Shown: positions 1-8,203, counted from the first letter of the stretch. The stretch is 64,000 nt of DNA from Pedobacter cryoconitis (GCA_019352875.1 JAAAFW010000006.1:836284-900283); one strand, 5' to 3'. Program-made: numbers and translations. The notes: generated by a model not told the origin, from the sequence alone.

Positions 1-92
1 AGCTTCTGGTTATTTTGGGACTCAAACTGATCATTGGGGTATTGTCAGTTGTATATGCGAAAGCGATTTCATCCGCTCTTGGAAAGAAATGA
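1..92 (+). CDS. C-terminal end of a membrane protein (partial)
   Basis: An open frame enters from the left edge and stops at TGA 90-92. The visible 29 residues (LLVILGLKLIIGVLSVVYAK, then a short basic tail ending GKK) form one hydrophobic segment followed by positive charges, as expected for the last membrane helix of an integral membrane protein ending in the cytoplasm. The family cannot be told from this fragment. The ABC exporter starts 79 bp downstream with its own promoter candidate, so this is probably a separate transcription unit. Confidence 0.5.
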   Translation, partial: LLVILGLKLIIGVLSVVYAKAISSALGKK

Positions 93-100
93 TTTGGTGG

Positions 101-131
101 TTTGGTTTTCTAACTCTAATTTCTATCTTTA
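101..131 (+). promoter_or_regulatory. Candidate Bacteroidota promoter for the ABC exporter
   Basis: TTTG at 101-104 is followed, after 19 bp, by TATCTTTA at 124-131, a 7/8 match to the -7 element TAnnTTTG. It lies 40 bp before the first ABC gene. The motif match is seen; use in the cell is inferred. Confidence 0.4.
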
Positions 132-170
132 AATCCGCAATTTCCTTGCAGGTAGACATTTAAAATATTC

Positions 171-1910
171 ATGAAAGCTACACCGCAGCAGCAAGCACAA
201 AAAACACCCGGTATATTTAGTCTGCTCAGGCCATACAGCGGCTTAATTGGTTTACTAATTCTATTTGCCCTGATTAGTAATGGTTTAAATCTCTGGCTTC
301 CGCGTTTAATCGGTCAGGGGATCGATGCATTTGAGCATAATTCTTTTTCATTCCCCAATATGATCGTCAGTTTCGTATCGGTGGCATTTGTAATCTTCGT
401 GTTCAGTTTACTGCAAGGAGTAGTTCAGACTTATGCTTCCGAAAAAGTGGCCCGCGATCTGAGGACGCGGATTGCCGAACGTATTTCAGTGCAGAATTTT
501 ACATTTATTGAAAATACAACTCCCGCTAAATTACTTACCAATCTCACTTCCGACGTAGATTCTATTAAACTCTTTGTTTCACAGGCAATTGTTTCTATCG
601 TTTCCTCGCTGTTTATTATTATCGGGGCAAGCGTCTTACTGCTAAGCATCAACTGGAAACTAGGTTTAATGATTATTGCAATCATTCCTATTATAGGTGG
701 TGCATTCTATCTTGTACTGAGAAGGGTGAAAGTCTTGTTTAAAAGGAGCCGTGAAGTAATTGACTGGCTTAACAAAGTTATCAATGAAAGTATATTAGGA
801 GCTGCGCTTATCCGCGTGATCAATTCGCAATTTTTAGAATATGAAAAATTCTTTAAGGCTAGTCAGGAATCGAGAGATATTGGTTTAACTATTCTTCGGT
901 TATTTGCCTGGCTTATTCCGATCATTGTATTTACAGCGAATATCGCGGGGCTTTCCATATTGGTGCTTGGAGGTCATTTTGTGGTTAAAGGAAGTATGAG
1001 TATCGGGGAATTTGCCGCCTTCAACAGCTATCTTGCTCTTTTGATCTTTCCAATACTGGTTATTGGTTTTATGAGTAATGTGATCGCTCAGGCCACTGCA
1101 TCCTATAACCGGATAGTGTTAGTGCTGGAAGCTAAAGATCCAGCTGCTACCGGAGTCGTAGACCAGTCGCTTGAAGGTGCTGTGGAAGTAAAAGATCTCA
1201 GTCTTCGTTTTGGGCAAAAATACGCCTTGAAAGATATTAATTTTAAGGTGGAACCAGGTGCACGTGTCGCAATTATTGGTCCGACGGCAGCAGGAAAAAC
1301 GCAATTGCTGTACTTACTGACAGGGCTGACTATTCCTGAAAGTGGGCAGGTATTATATGATCACAGGCCAATATCTGCTTATCAGCCGGAAGCGTTTTAT
1401 AAACAGATCGGATTTGTCTTTCAGGATAGTATTTTATTTAACCTAAGTATCAGGGAGAACATCGCTTTCAGTGATACGGTTACAGATGAATCTTTAGAGA
1501 AGGCAATCCGTACGGCCGAATTGAGTGAGTTTGTCAATAGTTTGCCGAATGGATTGGATACTAAAGTTTCCGAACGAGGATTAAGTTTATCAGGAGGGCA
1601 GAAGCAAAGAATTATGCTTGCCCGGGCATTAGCACTGGATCCTAAAATTTTATTACTTGACGATTTTACCGCCCGTGTCGATTTACAGACGGAGGCGCGC
1701 ATTTTAAATAATATTTCCCGGAGCTATCCAGGTATGACTACGATTTCAGTTACACAGAAGATTGCTGCGGTACAGCATTATTCACAACTTATCCTGCTTA
1801 TGCAAGGTGAAGTGCTCGCCAAAGGCACACATCAGGAACTAATGGAAAGCAGTCCTGAATATGTACAGATTTTTAACTCCCAGCAAAGCACGAGCAATTA
1901 TGAACTATGA
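171..1910 (+). CDS. ABC exporter half-transporter with degenerate ATP site
   Basis: Type IV (exporter-type) ABC half-transporter: about six membrane helices in residues 20-310, then a nucleotide-binding domain in residues 335-570. Walker A is GPTAAGKTQ and the signature is LSLSGGQKQR. The Walker B reads LLLDD, so the catalytic glutamate is replaced by Asp498, and the H-loop histidine is replaced by Gln529 (VTQKI). These are the changes known from the degenerate-site subunit of heterodimeric exporters such as TM287/288 and BmrCD. The next gene overlaps this stop codon and supplies the partner with the intact residues. The substrate (drug, lipid or peptide) cannot be told. Confidence 0.9.
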   Translation: MKATPQQQAQKTPGIFSLLRPYSGLIGLLILFALISNGLNLWLPRLIGQGIDAFEHNSFSFPNMIVSFVSVAFVIFVFSLLQGVVQTYASEKVARDLRTRIAERISVQNFTFIENTTPAKLLTNLTSDVDSIKLFVSQAIVSIVSSLFIIIGASVLLLSINWKLGLMIIAIIPIIGGAFYLVLRRVKVLFKRSREVIDWLNKVINESILGAALIRVINSQFLEYEKFFKASQESRDIGLTILRLFAWLIPIIVFTANIAGLSILVLGGHFVVKGSMSIGEFAAFNSYLALLIFPILVIGFMSNVIAQATASYNRIVLVLEAKDPAATGVVDQSLEGAVEVKDLSLRFGQKYALKDINFKVEPGARVAIIGPTAAGKTQLLYLLTGLTIPESGQVLYDHRPISAYQPEAFYKQIGFVFQDSILFNLSIRENIAFSDTVTDESLEKAIRTAELSEFVNSLPNGLDTKVSERGLSLSGGQKQRIMLARALALDPKILLLDDFTARVDLQTEARILNNISRSYPGMTTISVTQKIAAVQHYSQLILLMQGEVLAKGTHQELMESSPEYVQIFNSQQSTSNYEL

Positions 1911-3666
1911 GCTTAAAAATGCAGATAGATCTGCAGAAAAAGTATCTACCTGGGCTGGATTAAAAGGTTTACTGAAATTAGTCGAGCAGGAGAGGAAAAC
2001 TTTGTTACTCGCTTTATGTGCTATCCTGGTAAATGCATTTCTCAATCTGATCGGACCGCTCCTGATTGGATATACGATAGATCATTATATCATGCAAAAG
2101 AACTTTAAAGGTGTGCCGCTTTATGCGGGCATACTGCTTGGTTTATACATGATTGCTTTCATTGCCAGTTATTTTCAAACCAAATTGATGGGAGGGGTAG
2201 GGCAAAGGATTATTTTCGAACTGCGAAACTCCATCTTTGGTAAGATCCAGCAGTTACCGTTGGCATTCTTTAATGCAAACAAAGCCGGAGATCTGATTTC
2301 CAGAGTAAATAATGATACAGATAAACTGAGTCAGTTCTTTTCTCAATCGTTAATGCAGTTCGTCGGAACGATTGTGATGATGATCGGATCCGGTATTTTT
2401 CTATTAGTCATTCACCCTGAGTTAGGATTGGCCACACTGGTGCCTGCCTTATTTATTTTGATATTTACCAAAGCAATTTCGCCTTGGGTAAAGTACCGGA
2501 ATAAAAGAAACCTGGAAAGTACAGGAGCGATGAGCGGAGAAATTCAGGAGAGCCTGAATAATTTTAAAGTGATTATTGCTTTCAACCGCCGGGATTATTT
2601 CCGGGAAAAATTTGAACAGGCTAATACAGACAATTATAAAACAGCGATCAGGTCCGGTTTGGCAAATATGCTTTTTATGCCCGTATTCGGATTATTTTCT
2701 TCAATTGCACAATTAGTCGTACTGGCGTTTGGTATCTATCTGATTATGCAGGGAAACTTTAGTGTCGGATTGCTCGTCAGTTATCTGGCTTATGCAACAA
2801 ATTTTTATAACCCTTTAAGACAACTTGCTGCACTTTGGACCAGTTTGCAGGTCGCACTGGCTGGCTGGGAAAGAATTACGCAAATACTGGCCTTACAAAA
2901 TAATCTGCTTACGTTATCTGCAGGAACTGCCGAGAATAATGGACACAGCCCGGTTCTGGAGTTCAGGAATGTCCATTTTGGCTATCCCGGAGGATACGAG
3001 ATCCTGCATCATATTAATTTTTCATTGGAAGCCGGCAAAACTTATGCGCTGGTAGGGCCGACTGGTGGAGGAAAAACCACCACTGCTGCAATGATGGCGA
3101 GATTATACGATCCTTTGGAGGGAGAGGTGTTACTTGACGGTAAAGATATCCGGACTTATACGGATGAAGAGAGAACTGCGAAAATCGGTTATATCCTTCA
3201 GGACCCTTTTCTGTTTTCAGGAACAGTAAAAGAAAATATGCTGTATCATAATAACCTTTATGCCGGGTTTACCGACGAACAGTTTAAAGTAGTTTTGGAG
3301 GAAGCTAAACTGGAAGGACTGCTTACTACCTTTGACCAGGGATTGGAAACACCGGTCACTTCCTCAGGAGATAGCCTGAGCATCGGTCAGAAGCAACTTA
3401 TTGCTTTTATGAGGGCTGTATTGCGGAAGCCGAAAATATTGATCCTGGATGAAGCTACAGCAAATATTGATACTATTACTGAACAATTACTTGGACAGAT
3501 ACTCGATAATCTGGCTAAGGATACCACGCAGGTTATCATTGCGCACAGACTGAACACCATTGAAAATGCAGATGAAATTTTCTTTATTAATTCAGGCGAA
3601 GTAGTCCGTGCGGGTTCGTTTTCGGAAGCTGTTTCCCGGTTAATGGAGGGTAAGAGATCCAGCTAA
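1900..3666 (+). CDS. ABC exporter half-transporter with consensus catalytic residues
   Basis: Second half-transporter of the pair: membrane domain in about residues 35-320 (numbered from 1900) and a nucleotide-binding domain after residue 355. Walker A is GPTGGGKTT, Walker B is ILILDEATANID with catalytic Glu518, and the H-loop reads IIAHRL. Its signature is LSIGQ rather than LSGGQ. In a heterodimer this signature faces the Walker motifs of the first subunit, so both deviations fall in the same composite ATP site. The frame is open from 1861, but the ATG at 1900 overlaps the upstream stop by 11 bp, typical of translational coupling, and starts a normal N-terminus. Confidence 0.9.
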   Translation: MNYELKNADRSAEKVSTWAGLKGLLKLVEQERKTLLLALCAILVNAFLNLIGPLLIGYTIDHYIMQKNFKGVPLYAGILLGLYMIAFIASYFQTKLMGGVGQRIIFELRNSIFGKIQQLPLAFFNANKAGDLISRVNNDTDKLSQFFSQSLMQFVGTIVMMIGSGIFLLVIHPELGLATLVPALFILIFTKAISPWVKYRNKRNLESTGAMSGEIQESLNNFKVIIAFNRRDYFREKFEQANTDNYKTAIRSGLANMLFMPVFGLFSSIAQLVVLAFGIYLIMQGNFSVGLLVSYLAYATNFYNPLRQLAALWTSLQVALAGWERITQILALQNNLLTLSAGTAENNGHSPVLEFRNVHFGYPGGYEILHHINFSLEAGKTYALVGPTGGGKTTTAAMMARLYDPLEGEVLLDGKDIRTYTDEERTAKIGYILQDPFLFSGTVKENMLYHNNLYAGFTDEQFKVVLEEAKLEGLLTTFDQGLETPVTSSGDSLSIGQKQLIAFMRAVLRKPKILILDEATANIDTITEQLLGQILDNLAKDTTQVIIAHRLNTIENADEIFFINSGEVVRAGSFSEAVSRLMEGKRSS

Positions 3667-3675
3667 GCTAGTTTG

Positions 3676-4140
3676 CTATTCTGTTTTACACGCAACAGAC
3701 TCAAAAACAAATCTGCCACGGTCGTAATTGATGGGTACGTCGGGCCTGAAATATGTTCTGCCCATCATGGTCTCCATTTCTCCTATCCCTAGCTTAAGGA
3801 CGCTGTCCTGTTTTAAAAGGGCAAGTGGATTAGTGAAGGTTTCTTTTGATTGACCATTCCGCAGATAGAAATTAACGAGCAAGGTGTCGCCACTGAATTT
3901 ACCAGCTATCGTACCGTGCTGATCGTCTTTTCCTTTGTATTTAAAATGAAGATCACCCTCGGCCTTTTTCTCAAAAGTTTTGAGTTGCAGGGTTGCGGTA
4001 TCCTGACCATCTATAGCCTGGTAGCAGGTCGTGGTCCAGGCAGTATCAGTAACCTTTTTTTGGTTACTATCTGGTGAAGAACATGCCTGGATAAATAGTC
4101 CGGCAAACAGGAGGCTGGAGAGTGGAGCTAATTTTTTCAT
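3676..4140 (-). CDS. Putative lipoprotein, unknown function
   Basis: Starts MKKLAPLSSLLFAGLFIQAC, a lipoprotein signal peptide with its lipobox cysteine, followed by Ser-rich sequence and a beta-rich domain with KYKGKDDQHGTIAGKFSGDT and LLKQDSVLKLGIGEM. It is therefore likely anchored to the periplasmic or outer membrane face. The frame is open to 4197, but the extra 19 residues have no signal-like character and the ATG at 4140 sits exactly at the signal peptide. It converges on the ABC gene, with 9 bp between the stops. Function is not recognised. Confidence 0.75.
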   Translation of the reverse strand: MKKLAPLSSLLFAGLFIQACSSPDSNQKKVTDTAWTTTCYQAIDGQDTATLQLKTFEKKAEGDLHFKYKGKDDQHGTIAGKFSGDTLLVNFYLRNGQSKETFTNPLALLKQDSVLKLGIGEMETMMGRTYFRPDVPINYDRGRFVFESVACKTE

Positions 4141-4198
4141 AATAAACTTTTCTTTATGATGTATAAAACCTCTTGTTTCCATAAATTGTTTGCGCATA

Positions 4199-4220
4199 AA
4201 AAAACAGGCACAGAGCCTGT
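4199..4220 (-). terminator. Intrinsic terminator of the Dabb gene
   Basis: ACAGGC (4204-4209), a 5-nt loop, then GCCTGT (4215-4220). Read on the minus strand the hairpin is followed by a run of T from the A tract at 4198-4204. It lies just past the stop at 4254. Confidence 0.7.
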
Positions 4221-4253
4221 CTTGTATAAGTTGGTTCCTGGTATCGTTAAATG

Positions 4254-4676
4254 CTAAGCTTGAACGATATCATAGACGACCACTTTTGACCATAAATGAC
4301 TGTATTTTTCAATAAATGCCAGATGGATTGGGTGGGTCTGATAGACTGCCTGGCCTGCAAGGTCATTGAAAAAAAGAAGTTCTGATACGCCCCAGCTGCT
4401 ATCAATAACATCTCTTTTTTCTGTGTCGGCTACAATGCCAACGTGGATACCTTTAACTGTTTCGATTTTAGAGAGTGTTTTAACGCCTGCTACGAGCAGG
4501 TCGCGGTCGGCTTTAGAGTCTGGGTTTTTCAGCCAGAAGAAAACGTGGTGTACTACAGGGTACTGGTGTTCCATAACGTTAGGTGATAATGAAACAGGCA
4601 TTGCTGTAGCTACAGTAGTCGTAACTGCCAGTGCTGCTGCTGTTCCAATGAATTTTCTGCGTGTTGAATTGGCCAT
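4254..4676 (-). CDS. Exported Dabb-domain (stress-responsive A/B barrel) protein
   Basis: From the ATG at 4676 the protein opens MANSTRRKFIGTAAALA, a twin-arginine (Tat) type signal (RRKFIG plus a hydrophobic stretch). The mature part has the Dabb ferredoxin-like fold pattern: HHVFFWLKNP at the start, KTLSKIETVKGIHVG in the middle, and the terminal HPIHLAFIEKYSHLW segment. Dabb proteins form dimeric alpha/beta barrels, and their substrates are usually unknown. The frame is open to 4712, but that would overlap the upstream gene by 17 bp and bury the signal peptide. It probably shares a transcript with the gene at 4696. Confidence 0.8.
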   Translation of the reverse strand: MANSTRRKFIGTAAALAVTTTVATAMPVSLSPNVMEHQYPVVHHVFFWLKNPDSKADRDLLVAGVKTLSKIETVKGIHVGIVADTEKRDVIDSSWGVSELLFFNDLAGQAVYQTHPIHLAFIEKYSHLWSKVVVYDIVQA

Positions 4677-4695
4677 AAACAGGTGCGGGTTTAGA

Positions 4696-5085
4696 TTAAT
4701 TGACTTTAACATATCTGATTAGACAGGCTTCGATACATGCGCCTTGTGTCATCGTCATTTCTTTAGTATTTACCGTATAGATCAAAGTTATTTTTGAATT
4801 ATCAGTTTTGGTGAAAGTTATGCGTCCTTCATCCTCGAGCGTGTAATTTTTATAATCATTCAGGCCCTTTGTGGTTCCGTTCGCATAAAGATAAATTAGC
4901 GTGCGGTCTTTAGCTGGAAGATCTCTCCATGGAGTTTTACCATTTCCAATATCGTTAAGGACCGCTACAGACTGCCAGGTACCAATGACGCCATCACCGG
5001 AGGGAGCATCTCCCTGGTTGTCATTTTTTTTGCAGCCGGCTAGTATTATAGTAAAGATACTTAGTGCGAGGATAATTCTTTTCAT
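4696..5085 (-). CDS. Small lipocalin-like lipoprotein
   Basis: A 129-residue protein with lipoprotein signal MKRIILALSIFTIILAGC. The mature part contains GTWQSVAVLND, a short tryptophan-led strand typical of lipocalin-like domains, then beta-strand-rich sequence (TLIYLYANGT, GRITFTKTDNS, ITLIYTVNTKEMTM) and a C-terminal CIEAC pair of cysteines. The fold assignment rests on this strand pattern and is moderate; the ligand is unknown. A remnant of a second, related gene lies directly upstream at 5125-5232. Confidence 0.75.
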   Translation of the reverse strand: MKRIILALSIFTIILAGCKKNDNQGDAPSGDGVIGTWQSVAVLNDIGNGKTPWRDLPAKDRTLIYLYANGTTKGLNDYKNYTLEDEGRITFTKTDNSKITLIYTVNTKEMTMTQGACIEACLIRYVKVN

Positions 5086-5124
5086 ATAAAAATTTAAGGT
5101 ATTGAAAGATAAGAAAAATCTAGT

Positions 5125-5232
5125 TTAATTCATGTATTTAACAGCACATCCATCGGTGCAGAGACCGTCCGAGAGGATCAGTTCTTTCGGGTTTACCAAT
5201 CTATAAACAGATTGTACTTCAGAAATTCCCGG
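5125..5232 (-). pseudogene. 3' remnant of a paralogue of the lipocalin-like lipoprotein
   Basis: The minus-strand frame ending at TAA 5125-5127 encodes 35 residues, including YRLVNPKELILSDG and CTDGCAVKYMN. They align without gaps over most of their length with the C-terminus of the intact neighbour (YTVNTKEMTMTQG, CIEACLIRYVKVN), including the Cys-x3-Cys pair. Upstream in the same frame is a stop (5233-5235), and no start or signal peptide is present. The 5' end of the former gene has been lost, and its place is occupied by the 3' end of the HTH gene. Confidence 0.7.
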
Positions 5233-5259
5233 TTAAATTAAGGTTTTGTAATGACTAAT

Positions 5260-5793
5260 TTATCGTCGATAAATATTGAGGCGGCTATTTTCTGATTTGG
5301 TAATTTGAACCTGCTGTCTTCTTGGATTTCGGCTGAGAATATCGGTCACCCTTGCTGCACTGGCATTAACGCGGTATTTAGTAGCAATTTCTTGTGCAAT
5401 AGCTTTGGCAGTCCTGGGTTTGTCTAAAAAATCAGAATTTAATATCCTGTCGACATAATGAGAGAGATTTGGTGTTTCTTCATTAAGCCAGGCTGGATCT
5501 ATCTGTTTGCTGATCAGATATTTTCTGATATTATCCCGTAATATTTCTTTAGACGGGATGGGGAATTCCGGGTCGGCGAGCTGATAATATCTGACGCCAA
5601 ATGTCTGGCCTATAGTTTCCTGAATCTTAATGCCGATATTAACATCTCCATTTTCGATAGCTGCTATATAGGGCTGATGGACTTCAGTAAATGTCGCAAG
5701 TTCTTTCTGAGAGAGCTCCGCTGTTTTTCTGAATGCCCTGATACGCTGACCGTATTCTTTAACCGCACTATAATCTTTTTTGGACACAAACAA
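5260..5793 (-). CDS. HTH (XRE-like) transcriptional regulator
   Basis: Residues 10-70 form a helix-turn-helix of the XRE/Cro type: IRAFRKTAELSQKELATFTE, then VHQPYIAAIENGDVN. The C-terminal half contains a second conserved-looking segment with KAIAQEIATKYRVNASAARV, which may be another helical DNA-binding unit. No ATG fits: the frame begins at TTG 5793 or GTG 5787, so the start is uncertain by two codons. A long inverted repeat abuts the start and could be its own operator. The target genes are unknown. The stop lies just before the decayed lipoprotein fragment. Confidence 0.75.
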   Translation of the reverse strand: MFVSKKDYSAVKEYGQRIRAFRKTAELSQKELATFTEVHQPYIAAIENGDVNIGIKIQETIGQTFGVRYYQLADPEFPIPSKEILRDNIRKYLISKQIDPAWLNEETPNLSHYVDRILNSDFLDKPRTAKAIAQEIATKYRVNASAARVTDILSRNPRRQQVQITKSENSRLNIYRR

Positions 5794-5832
5794 ATAAAAC
5801 AGTATCAGTTATCTTAACCGATACTGTTTTAT
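5794..5832. promoter_or_regulatory. Long palindrome at the start of the HTH gene
   Basis: ATAAAACAGTATC (5794-5806) and its exact complement GATACTGTTTTAT (5820-5832) flank 13 nt that continue the symmetry with GTTA/TAAC around TCT. In total 17 of 18 positions per arm pair. It ends one base before the TTG start candidate. It could be an autoregulatory operator, or a terminator for the Lrp-type gene, since T-rich sequence follows it on the minus strand. The symmetry is seen; the role is inferred. Confidence 0.6.
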
Positions 5833-5876
5833 GTATATAAGGCGATAGGTTTACCGGGATGAGTATTTACTGATTA

Positions 5877-6356
5877 TTACTTACTATCAGTGTCATATAC
5901 TGTCTGATATTTGATCTCCTTCATTACAAAGGAACTCTGCACATGGGCAATATTCTCAATGGCGGCCAACTTATTGGATAGAAAGTCCTGGTAACGTTTC
6001 ATATCTGAAACGACTACTTTTAGTGAGTAGTCAAAATTGCCAGCCACGTGGAAGCACTCCATTACTTCAGGAATTGCAGCTACAGCCTGTTCAAAACCGA
6101 TAATCATAGCTTTAGAATGCAGCCTTAGTGAAACTTGTATTAATGCTACAATGTCTTTACCTATTTTATCTCTGTCCAGAACAGCAACATAGCGCAGAAT
6201 GACTCCGGATTGCTCAATCTTTTTAAGCCTCTCATAAGTTGGTGTGAGGCTGAGCCCGATTCTGCCTGCTATTTGTTTAGCATTTAAGCGTGCATCGGTC
6301 TGTAATTCCTTTAAAATCTGATGGTCAGTTTTGTCAAAAATAGCTGCGGTAGTCAT
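5877..6356 (-). CDS. Lrp/AsnC-family transcriptional regulator
   Basis: A 159-residue protein of usual Lrp length. An AsnC-type winged HTH at residues 8-65 reads DHQILKELQTDARLNAKQIA and GLSLTPTYERLKKIE. A RAM/ligand-binding domain follows, with VMECFHVAGNFDYSLKVVV. It is divergent from the histidine-decarboxylase-like gene with 155 bp between the starts, the usual arrangement of an amino-acid-responsive regulator and its target. Phased half-sites lie between them. The effector is likely an amino acid related to the decarboxylase substrate, which is inference from context. Confidence 0.9.
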   Translation of the reverse strand: MTTAAIFDKTDHQILKELQTDARLNAKQIAGRIGLSLTPTYERLKKIEQSGVILRYVAVLDRDKIGKDIVALIQVSLRLHSKAMIIGFEQAVAAIPEVMECFHVAGNFDYSLKVVVSDMKRYQDFLSNKLAAIENIAHVQSSFVMKEIKYQTVYDTDSK

Positions 6357-6391
6357 TTTTTGCTGTGTTCTTTAAAATTCTTATTTGCTGT

Positions 6392-6419
6392 CAGTATAAA
6401 ATTACTGTATATCCAGTAA
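6392..6419. promoter_or_regulatory. Phased CAGTA/TACTG half-sites, candidate Lrp-type operator
   Basis: CAGTA (6392), TACTG (6403) and CAGTA (6414) start exactly 11 bp apart in alternating orientation. The right pair forms the 18-bp near-palindrome TTACTG-N6-CAGTAA. The position, 36-63 bp upstream of the regulator start in the divergent region, and the one-turn spacing suit Lrp-family binding along one DNA face. Confidence 0.45.
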
Positions 6420-6511
6420 ATGTAATGTATATTTTCTTAAATGCTATTTTTTGTGGTTTATTTGAATGTGATTTACTTAATTTACAGAATTATATTTTTA
6501 TAGAACCTGTT

Positions 6512-7651
6512 ATGAGAACGAGTCAATTGCCGGACGCAGAGATGCTCCAGTTAGCTGAGTTGAAAAATAAATTAACTGCAGACGCAGAACTGATGCTGGG
6601 CTATCCTGTGTCTAAGGATTTTAATTATGATGAGCTTGCTGAATTTTTGAAGTTTCCGATAAATAATCTTGGCGATCCCTTTATCGAATCTACTTATCAG
6701 GTAGGTACCCGCGGAATGGAAGTTGAAGTATTAGAGTTTTTCGCAGCGCTTTTTCGTGCCCCGGTAAATAACTGGTGGGGGTATGTGACCAACGGCGGGT
6801 CGGAGGGAAATTTATATGGTTTATATCTGGCGCGTGAAATTCATCCTAAAGGAATGGTTTATTTTTCGCAGGCTACGCATTACAGTGTACAGAAAAACCT
6901 GCATTTATTGAATATGCAGAATATTGTGATCAGAACACAGCGCAGTGGAGAGATAGATTATGATGATCTCAGAGATACTATCCGTATGAACAGACATATG
7001 CCGGTTATTATTTTCGCGAATATCGGTACTACAATGACCGAAGCCAGAGATGATGTCCGTAAGATTAAGGCCATATTGCAGGATCTGGCAATTCAACATT
7101 ATTATATACATGCTGATGGTGCTTTATCTGGAAGTTACAGTGCATTCATTGAACCAAGGCCGGCATTTGACTTCGCAGACGGTGCAGATTCCATAGCAAT
7201 CAGCGGGCATAAGTTTATTGGCTCACCTATTCCCTGCGGCGTAGTAATAGTGAAAAAAAATAACAGAGATAGAATTGCCCGTTCTGTTTCGTATACAGGT
7301 AGTATGGATACGACGATTACTGGCTCCCGAAATGGACACAGTCCCTTATTCTTATGGTATACACTTAAAAAACTGGGAGAGGATGGATTTCGTGCACGTG
7401 CCCTGCACAGTCTTGCAGTCGCAGCATATGCAGAAAAGAAGCTTAGGGAAATTGGCATTGAAGCCTGGAGAAATCCTAACTCAATTACGGTAAATATGCC
7501 TGCGCCAGGCGATCGCGTGCGGCTAAAGTGGCAGCTGGCGATGGAAGACGGTTGGTGCCATATTATTTGTATGCCAAATGTGACCTACGCACAGATAGAT
7601 CAGCTCGTCGGCGAACTCCGGGAAGACCTTAAGAATATTAATGCAGCGTAA
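6512..7651 (+). CDS. hdc: Pyridoxal-phosphate histidine decarboxylase-like enzyme
   Basis: Group II PLP-dependent decarboxylase. From the ATG at 6512 it is 379 residues, matching the roughly 378 of the Gram-negative PLP histidine decarboxylase. Key sites: ATHYS with cofactor-stacking His123, IHADGALSG with Asp202 for the pyridine nitrogen, and SGHKFIG with Schiff-base Lys234. The reaction would be histidine to histamine plus CO2; another amino acid cannot be excluded. The frame is open upstream to 6365 (GTG), but those 49 residues are cysteine-rich and atypical. It is divergent from the Lrp-type regulator, and its 3' end overlaps the convergent receiver gene by 14 bp. Confidence 0.8.
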   Translation: MRTSQLPDAEMLQLAELKNKLTADAELMLGYPVSKDFNYDELAEFLKFPINNLGDPFIESTYQVGTRGMEVEVLEFFAALFRAPVNNWWGYVTNGGSEGNLYGLYLAREIHPKGMVYFSQATHYSVQKNLHLLNMQNIVIRTQRSGEIDYDDLRDTIRMNRHMPVIIFANIGTTMTEARDDVRKIKAILQDLAIQHYYIHADGALSGSYSAFIEPRPAFDFADGADSIAISGHKFIGSPIPCGVVIVKKNNRDRIARSVSYTGSMDTTITGSRNGHSPLFLWYTLKKLGEDGFRARALHSLAVAAYAEKKLREIGIEAWRNPNSITVNMPAPGDRVRLKWQLAMEDGWCHIICMPNVTYAQIDQLVGELREDLKNINAA

Positions 7652-8003
7652 TCTGTTTCTTAATCTTATATAAGATCTCATTCAGATCGAAAGGTTTACT
7701 GATGAAATCATTTGCACTGCATTGTCCGAAGATGTTTTCGGGCCGTGCATGTGCGGACATGACTATGATGGGAATATCTTTTATTTTCTGATTAGTCCTG
7801 ATTTCACGACATAGCTCCAGTCCGTTTCCATCAGGTAACATTACATCAAGCAGGTAAAGGTCTGGTGTGTCATCTGCCATGACTGCATGAAAAGATGTAA
7901 CATCTGGAAAGAGTCTGACCTGGTAACCTTCTTCTTCGAGAATAAATTCTATAATCTGTCTGATATCCTGGTCGTCTTCTACAACATAAATTTGCTTAAT
8001 CAT
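7638..8003 (-). CDS. Single-domain response regulator (CheY-like receiver)
   Basis: A 121-residue stand-alone receiver domain: acidic pair in YVVEDDQDI, phosphoacceptor Asp in LYLLDVMLPDGNGLEL, Ser in VMSAHAR and Lys in FISKPFDLNE. There is no output domain, so it must act through a protein partner or as a phosphate relay. No histidine kinase lies next to it, so the partner is unknown. It overlaps the end of the decarboxylase gene tail to tail. Confidence 0.88.
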   Translation of the reverse strand: MIKQIYVVEDDQDIRQIIEFILEEEGYQVRLFPDVTSFHAVMADDTPDLYLLDVMLPDGNGLELCREIRTNQKIKDIPIIVMSAHARPENIFGQCSANDFISKPFDLNEILYKIKKQITLH

Positions 8004-8114
8004 TTTTATTGGGCTTAGAGGAACATACTCCTCTTCTTACGTAAAGATTGGGTTATGTCATTAATAACTTCGTGTTAAGTTTTTATGGACAAATCATGTA
8101 CCAATTTTCAAATT

Positions 8115-8203
8115 AAAAAAGCCAGCACATCATAAAGGGGCAGAACCTTTCGGTCTAACCCCCTTTATGATGTGCTGGCATCCACCCGCTACTGAATAAA
8201 TTA
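8115..8203 (-). ncRNA. Candidate small RNA with a 20-bp stem and terminator
   Basis: On the minus strand a perfect -7 element TATATTTG (8210-8217 read in reverse) is followed about 30 nt later by a hairpin with perfect 20-bp arms (8121-8140 and 8160-8179). The apical part can form a GAAA tetraloop closed by ACC/GGU. Six T residues follow (8115-8120 read in reverse). Together these define a transcript of about 90 nt with no open frame. The nearest minus-strand gene upstream is over 1 kb away and the next gene is on the plus strand, so this terminator has no known gene to end. Promoter use and the RNA itself are inferred. Confidence 0.45.

Noticed and set aside
8121..8179. 20-bp inverted repeat as ends of a mobile element
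   Set aside because: The arms are only 19 nt apart, with no transposase or target duplication; a terminator hairpin fits better.
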